64,000 bases of DNA from Ogataea parapolymorpha DL-1 (Eukaryota > Ascomycota > Pichiomycetes > Pichiales > Pichiaceae): NCBI RefSeq assembly GCF_000187245.1, contig NC_027866.1, positions 1 to 64,000 on the forward strand, in the 5' to 3' direction. Both the position numbers and the translations under genes were made by a program. Under the pieces are notes generated by a model that worked only from the letters and a program-made list of their open reading frames with translations, was not told where the DNA came from and searched no databases. Shown here one piece after another: positions 17,494 through 27,600 of the stretch (its first letter is position 1; each line of letters starts with the position of its first letter).

Positions 17494-19125
17494 TTATGCG
17501 CTGATAGATGATGATTTGGTGATGTCGGTAGGGAGCACCTCGACGTCGGACTCCTCGACAGCTTCGATTTTCCGTTGCTCGATCACAGACATGGCGTACT
17601 CACGGGCTCTCCATGCAGGCACTCCTGGGGTGAAGAGCAGTCCAACATCTTCGACAGGGACGTTCGATGTTTCGGGGTAGAAGAGGTAGAAGATAATGAC
17701 CGTCGCAACGACTCCCGAGCCAAAGAAAAAGAACACACCGTATGCGTGCATGCTGTTCACCATGTTTCCTGTGAACCTAGCAAAGATAAATGCCCAAAAC
17801 CAGTTGGAGGTGGCTGCACAGGCCTGAGCAAAAGTTCTGACACTCTGGTCAAAAAGCTCTGACGAATAGACCCATGGTATTCCAGACACCGAGATCGAGT
17901 ACGCAATACACCAGATGTAGAACATTGCCATGGTGGCCTTTCCACCGGCGTCCATTCCAGCATGCGAGGTGGGATTTGCGATTTTGATGTAAGACCCGAT
18001 GAAAAAGAGACAGAAAATGCAGATAGGACAGCCGATGAACATCGATTGTCGACGGCCGAGCGGATCAATGAGGAAGAAAGCCCAGAAAGTCGTCGCCACA
18101 CCTTTCAGCACGCCAAATAGACCAGTCGACAGCAACGCGGACGAGGTGCTGCTGGCACCAATAGCACTGAACAGCGTCGGACTGTAGTAATTCACCGCGT
18201 TAATACCAGAGGTGTTCTGCAGAATAAACGTGCTCGTGGAAAGCAGCAGTCTGAATCTGAGGTTTTTGTTTGTGAAAATTGCTTTGATCGGGGCGAGAAG
18301 ACCATCTCCAACCTTTTTTTCTGCTTCCTGTGCCTCGGCGAGCAGATTCCCAGTCTCATACTTGAGGTATTCATCGTTCGGTGGCAGTTTCCGGAGATAT
18401 GACAACGCTTCTATCCCTTTTTCTATCTTATGTTTTTGAAAATACCACCTGGGAGTCTCCACGATGAAGGCCAATCCAATCATAAATATTCCAGCAGGAA
18501 TCAATTGCACGGCAATGGGAACCCGCCATTTGAGGTCGCCGTGCAAATGCTTATTTGTTCCATAGTTGATGAAGTATCCCGCAATACCACCTACCTGCCA
18601 CGAAAGCTCATAAAGTCCGACCAGACGGCCTCTGATGCTTGGCGGTGCGATCTCAGCAGTGTACATTGGAGCAATGTTGCTGATCCCTCCTATGCCAACG
18701 CCCAAAATCGTTCTTCCGGCGTATAGCGGGGCAAGCCCCGTTGTGTGGTTTGCACCTAGCTGGATTGCAGATCCCATGATGATTAGGATCGAGGCGATAA
18801 TTAAGCCAATTCTTCGTCCTCGGTAGAAATTAACAGGATATATGAGCAGGGACCCAAAAAAGGCGCCGACATGGAACAACGAAATGATGTTGGCCTTGAC
18901 TGTCGTAACTGTGGACTTGGACATCGACTCGAACCCAAACTCCTCCTGGAATGAGTCTAGGACTATAGTTCCGCTGATGAACCCTGAGTCATATCCACAG
19001 AGGACAGCGGCCCAGGATGCGAAAATGGCGCAGCGGTAAAGCCTATAATTGTAGATGCTCTCGGGAATCACCATGCCGTCCTTCCCCTTCTCGCCTTTTC
19101 GTTTGAACTGTTTCGCGTCGAACAT
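17494..19125 (-). CDS. Sugar-porter family transporter, quinate permease-like
   Basis: 543 residues with twelve spans and the sugar-porter signatures: GYDSGFISG in span 1, RGRRIG after span 2, PESxRG-equivalent PPSIRGRLVG, PRWYF after span 6, DPLGRR after span 8, and FYPETSNVPVEDV at the end. The overall look (short N-tail, ETSNVPVEDVGLLF tail) is that of the QutD quinate permease branch rather than hexose HXTs. It should import quinate or a related cyclic acid at the plasma membrane. Its convergent partner is a shikimate/quinate dehydrogenase. A strong inverted repeat lies about 180-210 bp upstream. Confidence 0.85.
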   Translation of the reverse strand: MFDAKQFKRKGEKGKDGMVIPESIYNYRLYRCAIFASWAAVLCGYDSGFISGTIVLDSFQEEFGFESMSKSTVTTVKANIISLFHVGAFFGSLLIYPVNFYRGRRIGLIIASILIIMGSAIQLGANHTTGLAPLYAGRTILGVGIGGISNIAPMYTAEIAPPSIRGRLVGLYELSWQVGGIAGYFINYGTNKHLHGDLKWRVPIAVQLIPAGIFMIGLAFIVETPRWYFQKHKIEKGIEALSYLRKLPPNDEYLKYETGNLLAEAQEAEKKVGDGLLAPIKAIFTNKNLRFRLLLSTSTFILQNTSGINAVNYYSPTLFSAIGASSTSSALLSTGLFGVLKGVATTFWAFFLIDPLGRRQSMFIGCPICIFCLFFIGSYIKIANPTSHAGMDAGGKATMAMFYIWCIAYSISVSGIPWVYSSELFDQSVRTFAQACAATSNWFWAFIFARFTGNMVNSMHAYGVFFFFGSGVVATVIIFYLFYPETSNVPVEDVGLLFTPGVPAWRAREYAMSVIEQRKIEAVEESDVEVLPTDITKSSSISA

Positions 19126-19303
19126 GGCGAGAATCTTTTAACAAATAAAATTTGTCTTGTCTGAAAAGTTCTCGAGGACAATGATGATTGAAGAGAGTTG
19201 AACGAAAGGAACTAGAAGCGTATCGAGGATTACGGTATGGGAGTGTCTACTGTGCTTACGCCCCGTCAGTTGGTCGCTTTTGCCCCTGATTACTCCAGAT
19301 CGC

Positions 19304-19334
19304 TACCGTAGCTCGAGATCTGGAGCTCCGTTAC
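19304..19334. promoter_or_regulatory. Inverted repeat upstream of the quinate-type permease
   Basis: Arms taCCG.AGCTC and GAGCT.CG.ta are centred on AGATCT (19316-19321), with most arm positions pairing. CCG and CG ends and the length resemble a zinc-cluster dimer site. The centre is about 195 bp upstream of the permease ATG. Confidence 0.4.
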
Positions 19335-19821
19335 CGGCGTCACTTGCAGTGTGTGGGGAAAAATTTTCAGCACATCCCTACACAGGCAATGCACGGAGCA
19401 AAGGAAGGACATGTAATTAATTAAGGTAACCTACTTGTCAATTGCCGTATTTCACGAAATGGGAGACGTTCGAGCCAAATCGGGGACCTAGTGTCGTGAC
19501 ACTCACGCTGATTATTATTTGCAGTCTAATCAGTGAGGTGACCATGTGGTTCTGTTATATTGGAATCTGCACCCGATGCATATGGCAGAATTCATATGCC
19601 ACTTGCGTATTGGCAGCTCCTAATTTCGGCAGGGTTCCCATCTCGGTCCCTGGATATTTCAAGGCTGAAAGGGCCCATCTACAATTTTGACCCTGTCAAT
19701 GCTTGTACTAGGTTGAATCTATAAAGCAGTAGTAACGTTATGCTAGGCAGTCTAGACAACCTGTCTATTATTGCTCACACAAGGAATTTTTTTTAATGCG
19801 TATTACAGGAGTCAGCGAAAA

Positions 19822-19830
19822 TTATCTGAT
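19822..19830 (-). promoter_or_regulatory. Candidate GATA-type iron-responsive element
   Basis: ATCAGATAA on the minus strand equals the ATCWGATAA consensus of fungal iron GATA repressors (Fep1/Sfu1/SreA). It is about 815 bp upstream of a siderophore transporter, a typical target. The same nine bases also occur at 1080-1088 before the SDR gene, so a single copy is weak evidence. Confidence 0.35.
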
Positions 19831-20643
19831 AGATCGCAGCATACTGTACCCTGCTTTTCACCGTACAACCAATTTGGATGTACAGCTGCAGACATTCACC
19901 CCTTGTATGGGGCAAGTGAAAATGGGACAAAACGGAAAGAGCAGCAGTTCAATATAAAGATACAAATGGCGTAGAACCATGAGACTACGATCTTAAATTT
20001 GTTCTATTATTTTCTCCTCGGGGCGGCCGAGAAATTATGGTGAAATTTCCGCCGATTTTTTTTGCTAGCTTCGCCATACGACTTTATTCGCTCACTTGCA
20101 TATCTTTTCCATCTAAGCATCAGTACTAGGAGGTTGTCGAAGCACACAACCAGACGAGTCACTGCTGCAGGCGGATTGTTCCCGTTATTGCACGAACCCC
20201 TGTGCAGATGTAACTTGTTTTTTGACGCGCGAGCCACGAAGTCAGGGCTGTAATTCGCGGTGTTCCTATTTTTCAGGCACGGCGATCAGTGGCCGAAAAC
20301 AATAAAACGAAAAACTCGTTTCTTTTTCTGAGACCCTGGAGTCCAACAAATTGAGCAGCACAGTAAAAGCAAGCACTTCTTAGCTCCCGTTGCAATTGTT
20401 CAGAAGGCACACTGGTATCACTCTGGTGATATTCATGAATGGACACAGAGTACAGGTTAGGCAACATCTTGCTTGGGTCCCGACCCTGGATTATCATAAA
20501 GATCAACATGTATGCATGTCATATGTACGCACAAAAGTGCTTAGATTATATCGGAACTTGTACATTCTCATCCCAAGTGAGAACTTTTGGTGCTTGGCGA
20601 ATGGCTATAAAAAGATGTGAGTATCGAGACTTTCCTCTCAACC

Positions 20644-22542
20644 ATGGCAGCACCATCCACCGATTCGCAAGAAAAAGCTAGCAAAGCTAGTAAAGCTAGC
20701 TCTGAGCTCGACCCTGAAACAGTTGAGCTGAGCAGGAGTGCGTCGGAGACTTCGAGCACGCCTAAAGGCAAAAAACTCGTCCTTGCCGCCTACTGTGTGC
20801 TCGTTTTTGCAGCTTTTGTTGAAACTTTCGCCGGTGACTCCACGTCGGGTCTGGATTCCTATGCCACGTCCCATTTTAATGCCCATGCCCTGATCTCCAC
20901 CGCTGATGTCACCTACAAAATCACGGCAATCATCTCGTATCCTATAATGGCCAAGCTCAACGACCTTTTCGGCCGCAGTGAGGGTTTCGGTTTCTCTGTC
21001 CTCGTGTACACCATGGCCTACGTTCTTTACGCCGCATGCCAGAACGTGCAAACTTATGTCTGTGCAGAGATTCTGTACGCTGTTGGAAAAATCGGGTACC
21101 GTGTGTTCCAGCAGGTGTTCATTGCTGATACTTCTTCGCTCATCAACCGTGGTCTCATGTCGCAGCTTCCTGACGCCATTGCCGCCGTGCCTTCTCTTTA
21201 TGTCGGATCCGTCATTCAGGACGCTTTTATTGAGCACTCCACCTGGAGATGGGGCTACGGAATGTGGGCCATTGTCATGTTCGTCTCTTGTCTTGTTCTG
21301 ACCACTATGATGTACATTGTCGACCGCAAGACCAAATCCACTGGTCACGACAAGATTATCAAGTCTTTCGAGGGCCTCCCTGAAGGAAACTTCTTCAAGA
21401 AGGCCGGATACTACCTGTTTGTCAAACTGGATCTGTTTGGAGGCATTCTGATGGCCGTTGGACTTGTGCTCTTTTTCATTCCACTCACACTGACCGGAAA
21501 GTCCAGTCCGTACAAATGGCACGAAGCTAGACTCATTGCACTTCTGGTGGTTGGATTCGTCATTTTCTGTCTGTTCCTGCTGTGGAACACCAAGTTTGCC
21601 AAGTATCCGTTTGTGCAACACCAGGCCCTGTTGCAAAAAACCACGTTGCTCGCCTGCCTCATTGTTGCTCTGGACTGGTGTGAAAACTCGGCTTTCTCCA
21701 CGTATATGAAGACGGTGCTTCAGGTTTCCGACTACGTGACTGTTGGAGAGGCCAGCAGGATCGACAACTCGAAAAAGGCATGTCTCCAAATTTTCAGCGT
21801 GGTGGGAGGACTCATGATGAAGTATACCAAACGCTCCAAACTGTTTGTCACCTCGGGAATTATTCTCCTTTACCTGGGACACGTTCTGTTGGTGTACTTT
21901 GTCAACACGGGCGACGGAATGGCTGCTAGGCCGCTTCTGTACATGGCTGAGGTGTTCATTGGTGCAGGTAGAGGTTTCTACCAGTGCGCGTTGCAGGTGA
22001 TTGTGCAAGCTGTGGCCGGCCGTCACAACATTGCCATGTCGACTGCTTTCTTCCTTGCATTCAGCTCCATTGGCTCGCTGATTGGCTCTGCCATTGCAGG
22101 CTCGATCTGGAACACGGTCATTCTGTCTAAGCTTAATAAGTATCTGCCAGAAGACTCCAAGAGCAATGCCACCAAAATTTACAAGAGCATCAAGGTGGCT
22201 CTCAAGTACAAGAAGGGAACCGAGGAGAGAGATGCTATTGCCAAGGCCTACCGCGAGACGCAGCAGATCATTGGATGGGCCACTGTGGGCGTCATCACCC
22301 CTATGCTCATTATGATGTTGTTTGTCCACAACGTTCACCTCACAGACAAGGCTGATGTGTACGAGGACGACACGGCTTCGGAGCCGGAGTCTGTCGAGGA
22401 CGTCACTGCCAAGATCGGTGAGGAGAAAGAGGTTCCTCAAGGACCAACGAAATTGAGTCTAAAACAGGACATTCGTCAATCGTTGAGCAACTGGAGAAAG
22501 AAGTCTGTGAAACAACAGATCTTGGACGCATTTGGAATTTGA
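20644..22542 (+). CDS. Siderophore-iron transporter (ARN/SIT family)
   Basis: 632 residues from the ATG at 20644, which lies just after a TATAAAAA box; an open extension upstream has only a GTG. The protein has a charged N-tail, about fourteen spans and SIT hallmarks: a GDSTSGLDSYATSHF segment in span 1, AKLNDLFGRSEGF in the first cytoplasmic loop, YRVFQQVFIADTSSLINRG, and GAGRGFYQCALQ in the second half. Members import ferric-siderophore complexes by proton symport at the plasma membrane or endosome. The N-tail contains three tandem 9-bp units (AAAGCTAGC, 20674-20700) coding KASKASKAS. Which siderophore it carries is not evident. Confidence 0.92.
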   Translation: MAAPSTDSQEKASKASKASSELDPETVELSRSASETSSTPKGKKLVLAAYCVLVFAAFVETFAGDSTSGLDSYATSHFNAHALISTADVTYKITAIISYPIMAKLNDLFGRSEGFGFSVLVYTMAYVLYAACQNVQTYVCAEILYAVGKIGYRVFQQVFIADTSSLINRGLMSQLPDAIAAVPSLYVGSVIQDAFIEHSTWRWGYGMWAIVMFVSCLVLTTMMYIVDRKTKSTGHDKIIKSFEGLPEGNFFKKAGYYLFVKLDLFGGILMAVGLVLFFIPLTLTGKSSPYKWHEARLIALLVVGFVIFCLFLLWNTKFAKYPFVQHQALLQKTTLLACLIVALDWCENSAFSTYMKTVLQVSDYVTVGEASRIDNSKKACLQIFSVVGGLMMKYTKRSKLFVTSGIILLYLGHVLLVYFVNTGDGMAARPLLYMAEVFIGAGRGFYQCALQVIVQAVAGRHNIAMSTAFFLAFSSIGSLIGSAIAGSIWNTVILSKLNKYLPEDSKSNATKIYKSIKVALKYKKGTEERDAIAKAYRETQQIIGWATVGVITPMLIMMLFVHNVHLTDKADVYEDDTASEPESVEDVTAKIGEEKEVPQGPTKLSLKQDIRQSLSNWRKKSVKQQILDAFGI

Positions 22543-22710
22543 TCGATTAGGGAACGGTTTTGTCAATAAATAGATTTGGTCGGAAAGAGGTTTGACGGCT
22601 TTTAATCAATGCATAACTGCTTTAGAAGAGCGTAGTTTTACTTGGATAGTTTCATACTTAAATAAGGATGAAATAGACTAGCAGAGCTTAGATATGTTCC
22701 TGTCTATGGA

Positions 22711-24309
22711 TTAGCCAAAAACCTTATCCATGTATTTTGCTGCTCTGGAATGATACTCCAGCTCCTCTTCGTCTTGAGGATAGCTCAAATCAATATCTTC
22801 CAGCGGAATCTGTCTGAAATTTCTGGTGCAACATTTGTAACCAACCCAGAAAACAACAAAAATCACCAACGAGATGTACGCAGCAAAAAAGTTCTGCGTA
22901 TCCCAGGGAATGAAAGCCGTGAATCCCTGCGTGAACGTGATCAGCACCAGAATCGAAGCTGCAAAAATAGCCGAGTACGGCTGGAGAGGCGATTTGTAGA
23001 TCGGAAGCTCGTCTCGCTCAATGCCCTGCTTTTTCAGAGCATAGTAGTACCTGAGGAACGCGTAATTGATCAGTGTCCAGCCAATAAATCCAAACACGGT
23101 TGTCAGGTTCATGAGCCAATTGAAGACCTGCTCTGCGGTGTTGTTGAGAGTGAGCAACGCCAGAAGCCCGAACGCAGCGTTGCAGATCACCGAGTAGTAC
23201 GGCACGCCGTTCCTATTGGTGATTGTCAGGAATTTGGGACAGTAACCGTATTTTTGGCCAAAGAAATATGTTCTGGAGGGAATGTAGATCTGGGTATTGG
23301 CCGCAGACATGGCAGCAATGAGAATGCCGCCATTGACTACAGAGGGGAGTACTTTCACCCCGGCGTTTTCCACAGCAATGACAAACGGCGACTCTGCGCC
23401 GTTTCCTGCCCCCGCGTTGACTGCACTCAGAAGCTTGTCGTCATTGGATGCAACCATCAAAGTGACCATAAACAACGAAACCACGTTGAAGGTGATAATC
23501 CGCACAATCACCGACTTCATCAGGGACGGGGCCATTTTTCTGAAATTTGGCACCTCGCTATTTGTCAGCGCAACAACCTCAGTTCCTTGAAAGCCAAACC
23601 CAGCGTTGATGAACACTCTCCAAACACCCAAAAACTTCCCAATAGGCTTATCTGTTAGATAATGGACAAATGGCCCCGGATCTCTCCAGTACTGGAAGCC
23701 TGTGGTTTTGTGCAACGGGTTGCCACCGCAGGTAGCCACCAGACAGAAAATCATGCTTCCGATAATCAAAAGAAGCTTGATCATGGTGATCCAGAACTCC
23801 ACTTCTCCATAGGCCCCCACGTCCACGATGTTGACCATAAGCACGAAAAACGTGAATATCAGCACAATCGCATAGTCGGGCAGTTTTTTTTCCGTGTCCC
23901 AGTAGCCGATCAGAAGACAGATTGAGGAGATTTCAGACGGCAGTGTCAGATTGTAGCCGAGCGCGTAGCACCAGGTGTACGCAAATCCGGCCGATTTGTC
24001 AACGAATCGCGAAACCATCTCAACGAAATTACCCTCGCTGCCCAGAAAAGAGCACATCTCGGCCAGCGAGAACAGAGTGCACATGGTGATCAGTCCCATG
24101 ATCATGTACGAGAGCAGCATCCCGACAGGTCCGGCAATTGCCAACGAGCCCCCACTTCCGATAAGAAGCCCGACGCCAAGAGATCCGCCCAGAGCAAGAA
24201 AATTGACGTGTCTGGGCTTGAGGTGCTTTTTGAGCTTGTTGTCTGGGAGAGACGGGATTGAGGAAGCCTCAATCTCCACCTCCGGGAGTTTTTCTTTCAC
24301 TTCAGTCAT
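22711..24309 (-). CDS. Amino-acid permease (APC/YAT family)
   Basis: 532 residues with twelve predicted spans. The N-tail leads into KHLKPRHVNFLALGGSLGVG; FQYWRDPGPFVHYL marks the long loop before span 6, and GFQGTE the following core. It differs enough from the permease at 14.4-16.1 kb (for example QGTEVVAL against QGIALLAG) that the two are not recent duplicates. It should be a plasma-membrane proton/amino-acid symporter of unknown preference. The C-tail ends in acidic residues and a YHSRAAKYMDKVFG segment. A CTTATC (GATAAG) element at 24338-24343 lies 29 bp upstream of the ATG. Confidence 0.9.
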   Translation of the reverse strand: MTEVKEKLPEVEIEASSIPSLPDNKLKKHLKPRHVNFLALGGSLGVGLLIGSGGSLAIAGPVGMLLSYMIMGLITMCTLFSLAEMCSFLGSEGNFVEMVSRFVDKSAGFAYTWCYALGYNLTLPSEISSICLLIGYWDTEKKLPDYAIVLIFTFFVLMVNIVDVGAYGEVEFWITMIKLLLIIGSMIFCLVATCGGNPLHKTTGFQYWRDPGPFVHYLTDKPIGKFLGVWRVFINAGFGFQGTEVVALTNSEVPNFRKMAPSLMKSVIVRIITFNVVSLFMVTLMVASNDDKLLSAVNAGAGNGAESPFVIAVENAGVKVLPSVVNGGILIAAMSAANTQIYIPSRTYFFGQKYGYCPKFLTITNRNGVPYYSVICNAAFGLLALLTLNNTAEQVFNWLMNLTTVFGFIGWTLINYAFLRYYYALKKQGIERDELPIYKSPLQPYSAIFAASILVLITFTQGFTAFIPWDTQNFFAAYISLVIFVVFWVGYKCCTRNFRQIPLEDIDLSYPQDEEELEYHSRAAKYMDKVFG

Positions 24310-24677
24310 TAGAAACGGTAAGTTTTTCTGATGGTATCTTATCTTTGGTGGCTGCTGTCGATCTTTCGGATATCCAAATCAGGTAGAAATATGCATGATT
24401 AGATAGTATGACACAAATATTTAGCACGAACACAGGAACGACGGTACCAAAAATGCCAGTAGCTTTCACTCCAGTGAGGGGAGACGCCAGACACAAGCAG
24501 AAGGTTTCCTGGCTACGGTTCCAATTTCAGACGGACCATCTCTCTATTCATCAAAACGTCTTATCTATCACCTACTGCACTCTCCGTCCCACGGACATCG
24601 GCTCCCGCGAGGCGGAAAAATTAGCCCGGTATTGAGAATACAACACCAAACGGCTCGTTTTACTAATATGCTTCTCA
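24310..24677. promoter_or_regulatory. Promoter of the amino-acid permease and 3' flank of TOR
   Basis: 368 bp with no gene seen. A GATAAG (CTTATC at 24338-24343) suggests nitrogen regulation of the permease. The remainder is ordinary mixed sequence, and the TOR stop codon lies at its right end. Confidence 0.45.
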
Positions 24678-27600
24678 TTACCAGAAAGAACACCATCCTA
24701 TGTAGTGCTGGCAAAGGTTCTCCACAGAGGTAGCCTGCTGGATCAGCTTGTCGACCTGGCTCGGAACGTCCAGCTCCCTGAACCGCTTGAAGTCGTTTCC
24801 CGTCAATTTGTCGGTGATACGCTTGAGCACGTACGCAGCACGTGCGTTCAGAATGTCTGCCTTGTTCTGCGCCTCCATCCGGGCGGCCTCCTCCTCGGTA
24901 ATTTGGCCGCTGCGCAGCAGCTCGTTGTAGTTGGCATTTGGGAAGTGCTGGTTCGGATTGTCGACAATCTGTTTCAACGGGAAGTCGAAACCCCAGTTGA
25001 TCAGCGGGTCGTACGCAAAGGCGTCCAGAATGGCCATCAGCGACTCCTTGTTGTCACGGAGCACGCGCATCACGTTCTCGCTCGTGATCCGGAACGAGCC
25101 CTCAATGCCGCTCACCTCCATCGCGTAACTCAGCATCCGTGTCAGTCTAAACGGCACTTTTTCCGGGTACTTTTCTCTCAAAATGGCCGCCTCGAAACAG
25201 TCGCCAAAGTCGATGTGGATCACTTTTCCAGTAATTCTGTCCATCATCAGGTTCGAAGGGTGTCTGTCGCCGAGACCCAAAATATATCCGACCATCGACA
25301 TCACCGCCAAGGAGCGCGTGTACGTGGTTCGTCTGTCAAGCCAGGCCTCCGACGACTTCGATTTGAACCAGAGCACCTTGTATAGATCCTGGCCTCGCGT
25401 AATATCCAGGGCGTAGGTAAACACCTCTACCTTCTCCAGCAACGTCAAATTGTCATAGTCCGGAGACATCTGCAGCATGATACGGTGTTCCACGTCTAGC
25501 AAGATCTTGCGCGGTTCTCTATACTCCTTGATGAGAACGTGGAATGTGTCGGAATTAGGAACCCATCCAAGCATGCCCGAGCTAGGAGACAGCGGGATCG
25601 CGGCATACTGTTGGATGTCCATATGCCGCTTGAAACACTCCGCGTCGTTCGCAAGCAATGTGTTCACTAATCCAAACAACTGCATCACTAAGTTGTCCTG
25701 CCGAATATCCTCGTGTCCCTTGAGCAAGTACTGGTATTTTTTGCCGTCGCTGCCCAGAACATTGAACTTCCGCGGCCTCTGCTTCGATGTGATCACAGAA
25801 AACACCGGCTCGAAACGCACAATGTGAATCACCTCTTTGCCCGGCACGTACGTTCCCGGAACAGCGAGCTCGAGATCCTTTGCGGCCAGCAGCTTCGGAG
25901 AAACATGCTGTAGGTCGAGGTTTTGCAGCTGCGGCAACTGTCTGGAAATCCGGCGGAAAACGCCGTAGTACAGGTCCCACGCCTGGTTCAGGTACGCCAC
26001 GTCCTTTGTACGCCGGAAATTCATCAGCCATTGATGCGCGTCGTTCAGCTCTTTGCCAAATGCATTGACAAACGAGGCCTCTCGGATCGTTTCTGGCCCT
26101 TTCTCTAGCATCTGGTGCAGAGGTGTCAGGATCTGGAACATCTTCTCGATGTTCTGGTCGCCAAAGTATGACCGCGACGCGTCCTCGAGCCCCTCGTACC
26201 ACATCTCGTGCCACAGCACCGCCACACGGATCAGCTCGTTGCTCACAAGGTCTGCCTGGTCGACCAGCCGCGCCGAATGTGCCCGCATCTTGTCGATGAT
26301 GGTCAGGGCTGCTCTCTGCCGCGAAACGCTGTCGGATTTGATGGCCACCGTCAGCGGATAAATCAGCGCTTGCGGATGCGCCCGACCCAGGTCCGACAGC
26401 AAGCCCAAAAGCGACTTACTCACCACGGGGTCCGGCTGGTGGATCCGCGAGATTAGCTGTGGAATCACGTCCAGCCACGTGTCGACCTTCACCAGCTGGA
26501 ACCCTTCCTGCATCGCATTGGCCACCTCCTCAATTCCTCCATACTTGATCCACAGCGTCAGCAGTCTCAGCGTGTCCTGGAGTGGGTTAGACTGCGAGAG
26601 CGAGATCGAGTGGAAAAATCCCTTAACGGCCGGCACCACGTAGTGCAAAATGCCGCCCAGACTGTTCTCGTCCACGTCCGCATTTTCCTCGTGTAACTGC
26701 TTTGCCTGCGGGGAGATCACCTCAAAGTTTGCGAGCGCCCAGTTGTGCCAGGCTTTGTACCACTTGGGGTCGAAATGCGTAGCCAGAAGGAACGAGCCTA
26801 AGATGCCTGTAGACTCCATCTCTGTCCAGTTGCTATTCAAAGCAATCTTCCATTCACCCTGTTTGAGATAGCATCTCGCCAGCAACATGGTGTACTTCTC
26901 GATATTGTCGGAGGCGCCAGGAATGGCCGTTGGCAGAGGCTGTGTGATGGCCTCGTTCTCGTTCACACCGAGGTCACGTGACAGTTTCGACGCGAAGTCG
27001 ATCAGGTGGTTGAGCGCCTCTCGTTGTTGGCCTCTGGCCCACATGTATTTCAGCTGTGCGTACACCACGTGCGGTGGTGCCCGGGACGTCTGGTGGCCTG
27101 AGTCGCCCTCGTCCAGAAGTGCGTTGAGCGACTTTTCCGCGAGCCCCAGCCGGCCCGATTTCCGGCACAGATTGGCAAACTTGATCCACATTTCCATGTC
27201 CTGCTTTGGTTTCACGACCAGAGCACGCACCTTGAGCATTCTCTGCCAAATATCCACGTTTCGCTGGCAGCCTAAAAGCCGTTTGTTCCACGTTTCGCGG
27301 ATCTGAATGCGTTTCTCAGAGCCCTGGGGCAAACACTTGTATTTGATGATTTCCTCCAGCTCAGCCAGCATCTGCACTCTCACAACCACTCCGTACGCCC
27401 TGTTGTACGATTCGCTCACCAACGCAGTGATCTCCGTCACTAGAAGGTCCCTGGCTTTCGAAATTTGCTCAGCGGCCTCCTCAAAATTGTTTCTGTGAAG
27501 ACACAAAATAGCATTGAAAAACGCCTTATCCGGCGACTCCACCTTCATGACGCTAATGTAGTTGCCCATACGCTCCCACTGGCCGAGTCCCCATGCGGCC

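Larger units (their letters stand above)
19126..20643. promoter_or_regulatory. 1.5-kb intergenic region, quinate-type permease / siderophore transporter
   Basis: The longest gene-free stretch in the window. I found no gene and no tRNA A/B boxes. It contains an inverted repeat at 19304-19334, TGTGGGGAAAAAT at 19352-19364, an Aft-like TGCACCCG at 19568-19575, a GATA-type iron element TTATCTGAT (ATCAGATAA on the other strand) at 19822-19830, and a short CTCGG-GGCGG-CCGAG hairpin at about 20015-20032. A TATAAAAA box at 20606-20613, 31 bp before the siderophore-transporter ATG, marks that promoter. Confidence 0.5.

Noticed and set aside
19460..19490. Possible tRNA B box (GTTCGAGCC)
   Set aside because: No A box or cloverleaf could be formed around it.
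20638..22440. 600-codon frame on the minus strand across the siderophore transporter
   Set aside because: It is fully antisense to a well-supported gene, rich in His, Asn and Arg without domains, and explained by codon bias of the sense strand.
22750..23658. 302-codon plus-strand frame across the second amino-acid permease
   Set aside because: Antisense to a complete permease and of shadow-like composition.
14428..24309. Tandem duplication of the two amino-acid permeases
   Set aside because: They differ at many core positions and are separated by unrelated genes, so they are distant paralogues.
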